From Bifidobacterium sp. WK012_4_13 (GTDB taxonomy: Bacteria > Actinomycetota > Actinomycetes > Actinomycetales > Bifidobacteriaceae), in the NCBI RefSeq assembly GCF_041080835.1, contig NZ_CP129683.1:1302001-1366000 (forward strand): DNA of 64,000 nucleotides. The letters run 5' to 3'. Made by a program: the position numbers and the translations under genes. The notes below the pieces were generated by a model, which worked only from the letters and a program-made list of their open reading frames with translations, made no database searches and was not told the origin of the DNA. Position 1 is the stretch's first letter. Every line of letters starts with the position of its first letter. Below are positions 17,792-25,226 of this stretch, piece after piece.

Positions 17792-18663
17792 TATGATACG
17801 ACCGTCCAATCGTGGATCGACCTCCCATCGTCGTCCTTGAGCACCAGCCAGCTGTTCGTCCCGCCAAAGTAAAGGAAGAGTCCGACCTCGTTGACGCTTT
17901 TGAGAAGGATGTCCGTGGTCGTCTTGAAACTCTTGAACTCCGCTGCGTGATCACGTCGCATCTGTTCAGCAAAGCGTGCCGAGAATCCAAGCGAACCGTC
18001 CTTATTCAAGGGAGCCCTATCGAGCATCGTCGCCCCTTTGAGCACGAGCATCTGGTTCCTTGCAAGCCAGCGGACCGTTGCCCTGACGCCTTTGTAGTCT
18101 ACATGGAATCCAATGGTGCTCACCTCCTTCGACCAACGATGACGCGCCTTGGCAGGCGCTGCTGGCCGACGGACCCTGTTCGATGCGGATCCCGGCACCT
18201 TGATGTCAGCAGCGACATTCGTGGCAGAATCTGAATCCCCGCCGTTCCCGCAGTCTGCAAAATCAGCTTCGTCACCAAGCAGCGCATCCAAAAGACCGAG
18301 ACGGCTCAGAACGGCGACGATCACTCTCCCCACATCGTCCACGGAGCCGGAATCATGTTCGTCCTCGAAAACATGCGGATACCGCGCCGAATCCCTATCG
18401 TCTCGCATCACATGTGCGATCTTGGCAATCCGCTCGCGAAGCTTCTGCGAATCAAGTCCCTGAGGTGGCTCGACAATGATGATTCTATGGTGTTGTTCGT
18501 CTCGAAACAGAAGCCGCGCAGCACTCACGCCACCATCGTCATGCACATCGTTGTCATGCACATCATCGTCATGCACATAGTCGGATACGGTCACCGTGAA
18601 GCTCGGACTGACGCACCTGACGACAGTGCTTGACTCACCCAATTCAAGCGTCAAAGAAAGCAT
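17791..18663 (-). CDS. Hypothetical protein with His/Asp repeat and basic linker
   Basis: A 290-residue protein I cannot assign. The first 30 residues look like the start of a beta-rich domain (LSLTLELGESSTVVRCVSPSFTV). A VHDDD/VHDND/VHDDG repeat occupies about 29-43. A helical segment (RERIAKIAHVMRDDRDS) and an acidic stretch lead to a basic Pro/Arg-rich linker (about 165-178). The C-terminal ~110 residues (MLVLKGATMLDRAP...VGLFLYFGGTNSWLVL) are loosely reminiscent of DUF4357-type domains in restriction or ATPase-associated proteins, but I would not rely on that. ATG 18663 has GGAGAGGAAAG upstream. No membrane segment or signal peptide. Confidence 0.6.
   Translation of the reverse strand: MLSLTLELGESSTVVRCVSPSFTVTVSDYVHDDDVHDNDVHDDGGVSAARLLFRDEQHHRIIIVEPPQGLDSQKLRERIAKIAHVMRDDRDSARYPHVFEDEHDSGSVDDVGRVIVAVLSRLGLLDALLGDEADFADCGNGGDSDSATNVAADIKVPGSASNRVRRPAAPAKARHRWSKEVSTIGFHVDYKGVRATVRWLARNQMLVLKGATMLDRAPLNKDGSLGFSARFAEQMRRDHAAEFKSFKTTTDILLKSVNEVGLFLYFGGTNSWLVLKDDDGRSIHDWTVVS
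18538..18582 (-). repeat. Three 15-bp tandem repeats encoding VHDDD
   Basis: GTCATGCACATCGTT, GTCATGCACATCATC and GTCATGCACATAGTC follow one another in frame. They could change copy number by slippage without a frameshift. Confidence 0.9.
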
Positions 18664-18825
18664 GGCATCTTTCCTCTCCGGCTATGCGCCCTTTTCCGAT
18701 TACTCGCTTCCACCGATTACTCAGACAAATATCAGAATAGCCTAGAGAAGTCAGCCCATCCACATCACATTGAAAGTCGGAAATCTTGAAGATTCACGGA
18801 TACGATCCCATGCTCGCCAGGAACG

Positions 18826-19227
18826 CTAGATCGTCACTCCAGATTCGAGAATGATATTCGAAAATGGGGTATCTTCACCGGTACGAACGACCGCCTTGCA
18901 CTGCTTCGTCATTTCCTTCAGCTCTTCATGAGAGTAATAGACGACACTCACGCCTTCTGGAAGGAGTGCCTGTATCGCTTGAAGCTGTTCAGGATTCTGG
19001 GTCCGAATCTCATCGGCGAGGAAAATCTTTTGGACCACGATATTGTCGAGATATACCTTGAGCACGTCGATGAACCTCGGCTCACCACGTTTCAAAGCCA
19101 GGTCAATTTTCTGGATTCCCTTCGGCACCGGCAATCCAAGATCGCCAATGCACACCAAGTCCGTATGGCCCAAGTCATCGGCCACTTTTGCAAGATCGCT
19201 ATTGAGAATGCCTGTCTTTTTCACCAT
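18826..19227 (-). CDS. rbsD: D-ribose pyranase
   Basis: A 133-residue RbsD-family protein interconverting pyranose and furanose forms of D-ribose ahead of ribokinase. Motifs: KKTGILNSDLAKV, GHTDLVCIGDLGLPVP (with the family His), VYLDNIVVQKIFLADEI and the C-terminal VRTGEDTPFSNIILESGV, which contributes the ligand site. The start is ATG 19227 or the next codon GTG 19224 (which would give the usual MKKTG and a better distance to GGAG); an in-frame TTG at 19242 is less likely. It follows the LacI-type regulator gene in the same direction, with a palindrome in its likely promoter. No ribokinase or ribose transporter is in view, so it is an orphan within this window. Confidence 0.9.
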   Translation of the reverse strand: MVKKTGILNSDLAKVADDLGHTDLVCIGDLGLPVPKGIQKIDLALKRGEPRFIDVLKVYLDNIVVQKIFLADEIRTQNPEQLQAIQALLPEGVSVVYYSHEELKEMTKQCKAVVRTGEDTPFSNIILESGVTI

Positions 19228-19250
19228 AACTCCATTGTCCAAATTGCTTT

Positions 19251-19266
19251 GATATATCGTTATATC
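19251..19266. promoter_or_regulatory. Palindrome in the rbsD promoter region
   Basis: GATATA-TCGT-TATATC, 6-bp arms, centred about 30 bp before the rbsD start. It could be a LacI-family operator overlapping the -10 region; the assignment is inference from position. Confidence 0.35.
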
Positions 19267-19384
19267 GATTTCTAGGTATATCCTTCGCCTGCAGTCTTGT
19301 CAAATCTATGGTCAGAGCCACATCCCAGAAATCACTTTCTCTCTGTGTCAGGGCGGCAGATCATCGACCAATGACGTCATCGAA

Positions 19385-20413
19385 TCAAGCGACGGTGCAT
19401 GTCTCGCCGACGGATTCGCGGTCGATGAACAGAGTCGGGATCCTTATCCGACCGAAGGCATCCTCCGTCTGCTCACCGAGCGCCCGACCCTGCATCAACG
19501 ACGACAGCATCCTGACGCCATAGTCGCCCATCATCCCCTGCTGCTGCGAAATGACGGAAATGCTCGGTGCCGTCAGTTCAAAGACCGGGATATCGTCAAA
19601 ACTGATTATCGATACGTCCACTCCAATTTTCAGTCCTTGCAGACGAAAATATCGAATTGCCTCCAACGCATCAGGCGAGTATCCGAACATGAAGGTGTCC
19701 ACCTTCCGGGACAGAGGCTCGCGTATCGCAGACAAGGCGCTCACATGTTCCGAAACGAGGGCGTTTCGGTTTCCAAGACGAGAACCTGCAATATCCACGA
19801 ACATCTGCTCACGCTCCAGCAAATTCGGTGACTTGGCGGTCGGCCCGTGAATGAATCCAATCCGGGAATGACCCCGCGCCTTCACACTTTCAATGGCAGC
19901 CTTAATTCCCGGCCTCGGATCCGCGTCAATGACTGGGATTCGCCCCGCATCCGGCAGATCCCTCACCTGTCGGTCAAGGATTACGAGAGGCAGCCCAGAA
20001 GCAACGAATTTCTTGAGACCTCGCGATGCCGTTCCCTGAGGAATCAGAATCGCCCCATCGATTCTCTGCGTCAGCAGCGATCGAAGAAATCTGTCCTGCC
20101 CTTCCAAGCTTTCCGAGGACGAGCCGATCATGCAGACATATCCCTCTACCAGAAGCTCGCGGGTAATCAACGAAATTAAATATGAAAAATATGAATTACT
20201 GATATCGGGAACCAGGATTCCCACGGTCTTGGTCGAACTCGACCTCATCGAGATGGCTGCCGAATTGGGAATGTAGTCAAGTCTTCTCACGGCTTCCAGA
20301 ACGCGCTGACGCGTCGCCGCCGAAATACGACCGGTGTCATTCAGCACTTGAGAAACGGTGGGAACGGACACGCCAGCCTCATGGGCAACGTCCTTTATCG
20401 TGACGTAATTCAT
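19385..20413 (-). CDS. LacI-family transcriptional regulator
   Basis: A 342-residue repressor. The N-terminal helix-turn-helix plus hinge reads VTIKDVAHEAGVSVPTVSQVLNDTGRISAATRQRV...LDYIPNSAA, with a Ser-Gln at the end of the recognition helix. The periplasmic-binding-like sensor follows (KTVGILVPDISNSYF, GHSRIGFIHGP, VSIISFDDIPVFELTAPSISVI). ATG 20413 is chosen because GAGGG lies 5 nt upstream; a TTG four codons earlier overlaps that site. Immediately upstream of rbsD in the same direction (158 bp), so it probably responds to ribose or a related sugar and may control rbsD and itself. Confidence 0.9.
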   Translation of the reverse strand: MNYVTIKDVAHEAGVSVPTVSQVLNDTGRISAATRQRVLEAVRRLDYIPNSAAISMRSSSTKTVGILVPDISNSYFSYLISLITRELLVEGYVCMIGSSSESLEGQDRFLRSLLTQRIDGAILIPQGTASRGLKKFVASGLPLVILDRQVRDLPDAGRIPVIDADPRPGIKAAIESVKARGHSRIGFIHGPTAKSPNLLEREQMFVDIAGSRLGNRNALVSEHVSALSAIREPLSRKVDTFMFGYSPDALEAIRYFRLQGLKIGVDVSIISFDDIPVFELTAPSISVISQQQGMMGDYGVRMLSSLMQGRALGEQTEDAFGRIRIPTLFIDRESVGETCTVA

Positions 20414-20525
20414 CACATCCCTCAATCCACTCCCTCAACCAACATCCTCATGCATGAACAAGGCAATCACACGCCAACCGTACGGATTGCGAACGGTCAA
20501 GGATTTTATGCTAGATTGTCTCACA

Positions 20526-20542
20526 GGTACAATCCCTGTACC
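20526..20542. promoter_or_regulatory. Inverted repeat between divergent lacI-type gene and unknown gene
   Basis: GGTACA-ATCCC-TGTACC at 20526-20542; a second short palindrome CCGTACGG lies at 20478-20485. Either may serve the LacI regulator or the divergent gene at 20681. Weak evidence, based on symmetry only. Confidence 0.3.
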
Positions 20543-20680
20543 AACTCCATGCACATGACATTTCGTTTCTGCCATATGCTGACGCGGATGTCAAAGAATT
20601 CAAGCTGTATATACAGGTCGCATTGCTTCTCACGATGACTAGCATTCATCAGCGACTCTTGGACTGGAAGGACACCATTT

Positions 20681-21082
20681 ATGGAGAACGAGAAATTGAT
20701 AGTCGTCCATCGCCATCTTTACGGCGAGGACGCCGAAGCAAAGACCCAGGCTGCGAACGAAGTTGCCAGGAAGTTCGGCATCAGCGATGACGCACTTGCA
20801 CAGGTAGAGGACTTCAAGGAAGCATTGACCTATCACAAGGCATGGGACCTGCCATTCTTTGGATATGTGAATGAGGACGGCGAAGGATTCGCCTATGTTC
20901 CGGACTACGCAATCGCAGACGATAAGTGGGACGCGCACAAGGCATTCCGGGACTTGCCTCTTGACGTTCAGACCGCATTCGCCATCCGAATGCTCTTCAC
21001 TCACCGCGATGTTGACCGATATGGCGCACGCATGTTCCTCCATTACGATAGAGGCTTCATCGTTCAGCATGATTCGCTGTGA
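20681..21082 (+). CDS. Hypothetical cytosolic protein
   Basis: A 133-residue acidic protein that I do not recognise. It has no signal peptide or membrane helix. The composition is rich in Asp, Ala and aromatic residues, with an amphipathic helical middle (ALAQVEDFKEALTYHKAWDLPFFGY) and a C-terminal segment rich in Arg/His/Asp (FTHRDVDRYGARMFLHYDRGF). AAGGA lies 8-9 nt before the ATG, so translation from 20681 is credible. It stands alone, divergent from the LacI regulator. An antisense open frame over the same DNA has no matching features. Confidence 0.6.
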   Translation: MENEKLIVVHRHLYGEDAEAKTQAANEVARKFGISDDALAQVEDFKEALTYHKAWDLPFFGYVNEDGEGFAYVPDYAIADDKWDAHKAFRDLPLDVQTAFAIRMLFTHRDVDRYGARMFLHYDRGFIVQHDSL

Positions 21083-21310
21083 AGCAGCCGGATAGCCGCG
21101 CACACGAGCGAATGATGCGGATCCCGCAAACCCGGTGAATAAAAAACGACGGATGGGTTATTTTTGTCTGCTTTCCCGACAAAGATGGCCCATTCGCCAT
21201 GTCTGAGCCCTGTTCAGCATAAGATCCGTATATTCCTGTCCTCCCAGCAGCGCAATTCGTGAAATACTTGGCACTGCGTCTCCACCGTTCCACTGTCATG
21301 CATCTCCATC

Positions 21311-21362
21311 ATTCCTGGTTGCCATGCGTCATTGCCATTCCTCGTTGCCATGCGTCACAGCC
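21311..21362. repeat. Two 26-bp tandem repeats in a 452-bp gene-free stretch
   Basis: ATTCCTGGTTGCCATGCG TCATTGCC-type units at 21311-21336 and 21337-21362 differ at 3 positions; a partial third unit follows. Built on the shorter motif GCCATGCGTCA. Between 21083 and 21534 I see only these repeats and the palindrome at 21465-21475. Confidence 0.8.
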
Positions 21363-21464
21363 ATGCATCAGTGCCATGCTTGTCGTTGCAAGCCCCAGTC
21401 TGGATGAATGCCGAGAGAGTAATCAGGCCCGTGCCTCAGGTATTATGATTGATGTTGGATATTT

Positions 21465-21475
21465 GGACAGTGTCC
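21465..21475. promoter_or_regulatory. Palindrome upstream of the MFS efflux gene
   Basis: GGACA-G-TGTCC, extendable to TTGG...CCAA with one extra C, 60 bp before the predicted start of the transporter at 21535. Possible operator; no regulator gene is adjacent. Confidence 0.35.
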
Positions 21476-21534
21476 CAATACATCGCATCGTGCGACGATT
21501 CTCAGTGGGCAGCAAGAAACGAGTAAGGCCGGTC

Positions 21535-22845
21535 ATGATCTCACCATCCACAGACTTAGGTGGAGTTTGGCGCAAGAACAGTTATCTTTTCCTCTTCAGT
21601 CAGTTCGTCACTGGCATCACCTCAATGATCGTCCAATACGCAATCATCTGGTATCTGACTCAGAAGTCCGGTTCCGCGACCATCCTCAGCGTTGCGACGA
21701 TTCTCGCGATGCTCCCCATGGTGCTGGTCAGCCCCTTCATCGGCACCTTCGTCGATCGGTGGAACAAGAAGGCCCTGCTCATCGTCCCGGATATGGTTGC
21801 CGCAGCGGTGGCAATCGTCCTGTGCATCGTGGGAACAGTCAACGAGACATTTCCACTGTGGCTTATCTTCGGTTCACTGCTCATACGCTCCATCGCGCAG
21901 GCATTCCAGATGCCGACGGTGCAATCCATCCTGCCGACCATGGTTCCGCCCGAGGAAATCACCAAGGTCAACGGCCAGCTTGGCATGGTCCAGTCCGGAA
22001 CCCTGATCATCTCTCCGGCACTCGGTGCGCTGCTCTATGCGATAGTCCCGATCAACTATCTGCTGCTCATCGACGTGCTGGGCGCAGCATTCAGCTTCGG
22101 CTCCCTGATGTTCGTCCATATCATCTCGAACACCGTCGAACCTGAGAGCAAGGCCCATCCCTGGACCGACATGGTATACGGGCTCAAACGCATCGGCACC
22201 GCACCAGGCATGTGGTCCATCCTCGCAATGGCGGCCATTTCAACGCTGACCTTCATGCCTGCGGCGAGCCTGTACCCCCTGATGACCTTGGGCTATTTCA
22301 AGGGCACGATCTTCCAAGCCGGAGTGGTCGAGGTCATGTGGTCGGTCGGATCGCTTGCAGGAGGGGCTTTGATTGGCATGTTCGGCAAGTGGAAGAACCG
22401 CATACCCCTTATCATCGCGGGCCAGATAGTGCTTGGCGTTGCCTTCATGGCATGTTCGGTCCTTCCCGTTTCCATGCCTGGATTCGTGATGTTCGTAGGC
22501 CTGAACTTCATCGCAGGCTTGGCGACGGCCTTCCCATCCACGCTTTCAATGGCGTTGATCCAGCAGTCGTATCCCGCCAGTGAACTTGGAAGAATCTTCG
22601 GTGTCTGCCTTTCCATCACCGGAATCGCAGGCCCGATCGGCCTGCTGTTCGTAGGACCGGTCGGAGATGCGATAGGCGTCGAATGGATTTTCGCAATCTC
22701 AGGATTCGGAGCCGTGCTCTGTGGCCTGTTCATCTTCGCGGTTCCCGCTGCATTGCAATATGACAGACGACTGAGAGAACGCATCGAACGGGGAGACATT
22801 CCCGGCGTCTCCCTGCACTCGGATATTCCGTCAAGCGCAAACTGA
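21535..22845 (+). CDS. MFS transporter, MefA/macrolide-efflux-like
   Basis: A 436-residue, 12-helix major facilitator of the DHA3 (macrolide efflux-like) type. Diagnostic stretches are SQFVTGITSMIVQYAIIWYLTQKSGS, VSPFIGTFVDRWNKKALLIVPD (motif A), QAFQMPTVQSILPTMVPPEEITKVNGQ, and in the second half GIAGPIGLLFVGPVGDAIGVEWIF. The start at ATG 21535 was chosen because the first helix begins about 20 residues later and GTAAGG is just upstream; the frame is open for a further 92 codons, but that part has no protein-like character. Likely an exporter of a hydrophobic compound; substrate unknown. Confidence 0.8.
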   Translation: MISPSTDLGGVWRKNSYLFLFSQFVTGITSMIVQYAIIWYLTQKSGSATILSVATILAMLPMVLVSPFIGTFVDRWNKKALLIVPDMVAAAVAIVLCIVGTVNETFPLWLIFGSLLIRSIAQAFQMPTVQSILPTMVPPEEITKVNGQLGMVQSGTLIISPALGALLYAIVPINYLLLIDVLGAAFSFGSLMFVHIISNTVEPESKAHPWTDMVYGLKRIGTAPGMWSILAMAAISTLTFMPAASLYPLMTLGYFKGTIFQAGVVEVMWSVGSLAGGALIGMFGKWKNRIPLIIAGQIVLGVAFMACSVLPVSMPGFVMFVGLNFIAGLATAFPSTLSMALIQQSYPASELGRIFGVCLSITGIAGPIGLLFVGPVGDAIGVEWIFAISGFGAVLCGLFIFAVPAALQYDRRLRERIERGDIPGVSLHSDIPSSAN

Positions 22846-22878
22846 GCGCATACCCCCGCCCACGAATAGACTGTATGC

Positions 22879-23577
22879 ATGGGGAAAGCAGAGAAATCAA
22901 AGAATAGCAGGACGACACGTTCAAGCCGGGCGATGGTTCATCATTCCGGCAGAGGCTTCCGGGCATTTGCCGCAATCGTCACCACCTTGGCGATTGGCTG
23001 GGCCCTGGTCGGCTGTGGATCGAGCGAGTCCGCAGACTCGACTGCGACCTCTGGAGAAGGCAATCCATCGACGACGGCGAGTTCGTCTCCCGACAGCGAC
23101 TCATCATCGGCTTCCGGCACTTCGTCGACCTCATCGCCCGCAACGACAGCGGACGGCACATGCGCGACGTCGCAGCTCACGGCCACGGTCAGCACAGGCA
23201 GTGGCGGCGGTGCTGGGAGCCTGTATCCATATATCGTGCTGACCAACCACGGCAGTGCCTGCGCGATCGGCGGATATCCCGGGGTGTCACTCGCCGCTTC
23301 CGGCAAGCAGATCGGCGCCGCGGCTGTCCGCGAGTCGGGAAGCTCGACGACATTGACCTTGCAGAGGGGGCAGTCAGCCTATTCGGCATTGCAAATCACC
23401 CAAGCTGCGAATCTCTCGGAATCTGCATGCAAGCCCACTCAGGCAGACAGCGTCGTGATATATCCACCTAATCAAAAAACCTCGATATCCGTTGCGAACA
23501 AAGACTTCACGGGTTGCGCGAACGCCGGTACGGCGATAGTCCGCGTCAAGCCGCTTCAGGCTGGAACCGGTCAGTGA
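22879..23577 (+). CDS. DUF4232-type lipoprotein
   Basis: A 232-residue exported lipoprotein. After a basic N-terminus and hydrophobic segment there is the lipobox LVGC with Cys46, a Ser/Thr/Ala-rich linker (about 48-92), then a beta-rich domain with four cysteines beginning CATSQLTATVSTG...YPYIVLTNHGSACAIGGYPGVSL. This matches the DUF4232 domain common in actinobacterial lipoproteins, whose function is unknown. The start may also be ATG 22933, which leaves a standard-length signal. Separated from the FtsX-type permease by 188 bp, so co-transcription is not assured. Confidence 0.75.
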   Translation: MGKAEKSKNSRTTRSSRAMVHHSGRGFRAFAAIVTTLAIGWALVGCGSSESADSTATSGEGNPSTTASSSPDSDSSSASGTSSTSSPATTADGTCATSQLTATVSTGSGGGAGSLYPYIVLTNHGSACAIGGYPGVSLAASGKQIGAAAVRESGSSTTLTLQRGQSAYSALQITQAANLSESACKPTQADSVVIYPPNQKTSISVANKDFTGCANAGTAIVRVKPLQAGTGQ

Positions 23578-23765
23578 ACTTGCCGACATTGCTCGCTCTC
23601 AGGATTCATTCAGCTTGCAGACAGCATTATTGTAGGTAGAGACCAGATAAATCACACACCAAACGTGCATAGTGATGTGTGGGGTTCCATGCCGAAGCAT
23701 TGGCATGAAGGTTGGTACAAGTAGCATGTTGGATTTTTCGGCATCTTGATATTGGAGTAGACGGT

Positions 23766-25226
23766 ATGTTCATTCTCAAAGAGGCATGGGGTTCAATCGC
23801 ACGCCATAAGGTTTTGAGCGTGGTCTCTGTGACGACAACGGTCGTTGTCACCGCGGCGACGCTGATGGGATTAGCCATTGTCCAGGCTGACACCAACGCG
23901 CAGACGACGACGTACAACGCTCAGAAAGTCAATGCGATCATCAGCCTCGACAAGGCAAAAATCGAGAAGGCGAACAAGACAAAGAACGTTGACTGGAGCA
24001 AATACGAACTCAGCTGGGAGAAATACAGCACCTATGCCGAGGCCGCAGGCGTGACGATCAACGCCTATTACTATGAGACCGCGGATGCCAAGCTGTCGGG
24101 AGACACAAAGACCGTTTCCGGCACCAGCGACACGAAGAGCAGCGCCGAGCGCGGACAGATTTCGATTGTAAGCACCTCGTCCAAGGCAGCGACCGCATCC
24201 TTGCCTGACTCAGGATTCACCCTTGTTTCGGGAAAGACGGTCGACTACACCGGAACCACGATAAGCAACAAGGCAGTGGTGTCTCAAAGCTTCGCAAAGG
24301 CCAATGATTACAAGGTCGGCAGCAAGTTCAAGCTCGTGAACCCAAGCAATGCCAAGAAGACGATAGAGATGACCGTCAGCGGCATCTACAAGGACCATGC
24401 GAGTTCATCAAAGCTTTCGACGAAATACTCAGATGCCAGCAACGCGAACAATGCAATTTATGTCAGTTCATACACCTTCATGGGCAACGGATTCTATTCG
24501 GCCACGAAACCCGGAAGCATAGGGCATGTCTTACGAATCGTCTTTGAGCTCTCGAGCCCGAAGGACTACAACACATTCGTGAAGAAGTCCCGTGCAGCAG
24601 GGCTGGGGAGCAATTACATCATCAGCTCTCCGACGCTCGCACAGTACCAGGCAAAGGTGGCCCCGCTGACGACCCTGGCAAAGGTGATGAAGGTCACGGT
24701 CATTGCGATCGGCGCACTTGGAGCGATCGTTCTTCTGATCTGCCTCATTCTCTCATGGAAGCGTCGCAACGAGGATATTGGCATGCTTGTCGGCATCGGC
24801 GTCGGCAGGGCGAGGATTTCCTGGCGCTATTCAGTCGAATTGCTGATGATCACCATCCCAGGAACCATTGTCGGTTTCGGCATCGGCGTCGGACTCAGCT
24901 TTGCAATCGCCGGGGTGCTGCCAGCATCCGGCATCGTCCGCGCAACGCCTGACATGACATTGATGAAGTATGTGGCAATCGGCGGCGTCGCATTGTGGGC
25001 GCTCTGCATCATCGCAGCGATTGTGCGCGTGGCATCGTTCCGAATGAACACCTTGCTCGGGCCGGCAACCTATGAATCGGTTGCAGATCATGAAGTCGCC
25101 GACGGCGAAGACACGGATCATGAGAGCGGAATCGAAGATGACGAGCCGACAGAATCCGAAGACAAGAACAGCGAAGACAATCACGCAGCAACCACGGGGA
25201 CTCACAAGGAAGGGGTATCCGCATGA
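23766..25226 (+). CDS. FtsX/MacB-type ABC permease with acidic tail
   Basis: A 486-residue membrane protein with the FtsX/MacB plan: an N-terminal helix (about 16-40, VVSVTTTVVVTAATLMGLA), a large extracytoplasmic domain (about 41-305), three C-terminal helices (from VTVIAIGALGAIVLLICLIL) and a cytosolic motif WKRRNEDIGMLVGIGVG between the first two, where the partner ATPase normally docks. The last ~50 residues are a very acidic tail (ADHEVADGEDTDHES...). ATG 23766 has GGAG 9 nt upstream. It overlaps the next gene by ATGA, so the two are translationally coupled. Such permeases usually drive mechanotransmission or lipoprotein/peptide export rather than solute import. Confidence 0.85.
   Translation: MFILKEAWGSIARHKVLSVVSVTTTVVVTAATLMGLAIVQADTNAQTTTYNAQKVNAIISLDKAKIEKANKTKNVDWSKYELSWEKYSTYAEAAGVTINAYYYETADAKLSGDTKTVSGTSDTKSSAERGQISIVSTSSKAATASLPDSGFTLVSGKTVDYTGTTISNKAVVSQSFAKANDYKVGSKFKLVNPSNAKKTIEMTVSGIYKDHASSSKLSTKYSDASNANNAIYVSSYTFMGNGFYSATKPGSIGHVLRIVFELSSPKDYNTFVKKSRAAGLGSNYIISSPTLAQYQAKVAPLTTLAKVMKVTVIAIGALGAIVLLICLILSWKRRNEDIGMLVGIGVGRARISWRYSVELLMITIPGTIVGFGIGVGLSFAIAGVLPASGIVRATPDMTLMKYVAIGGVALWALCIIAAIVRVASFRMNTLLGPATYESVADHEVADGEDTDHESGIEDDEPTESEDKNSEDNHAATTGTHKEGVSA

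Noticed and set aside
20639..21103. 154-codon minus-strand frame over the hypothetical gene at 20681
   Set aside because: No start signal, cysteine-rich nonsense-like composition; the plus-strand gene has a ribosome site.
21311..21362. Possible CRISPR-like repeats
   Set aside because: Units are directly tandem without spacers and no cas genes are present.
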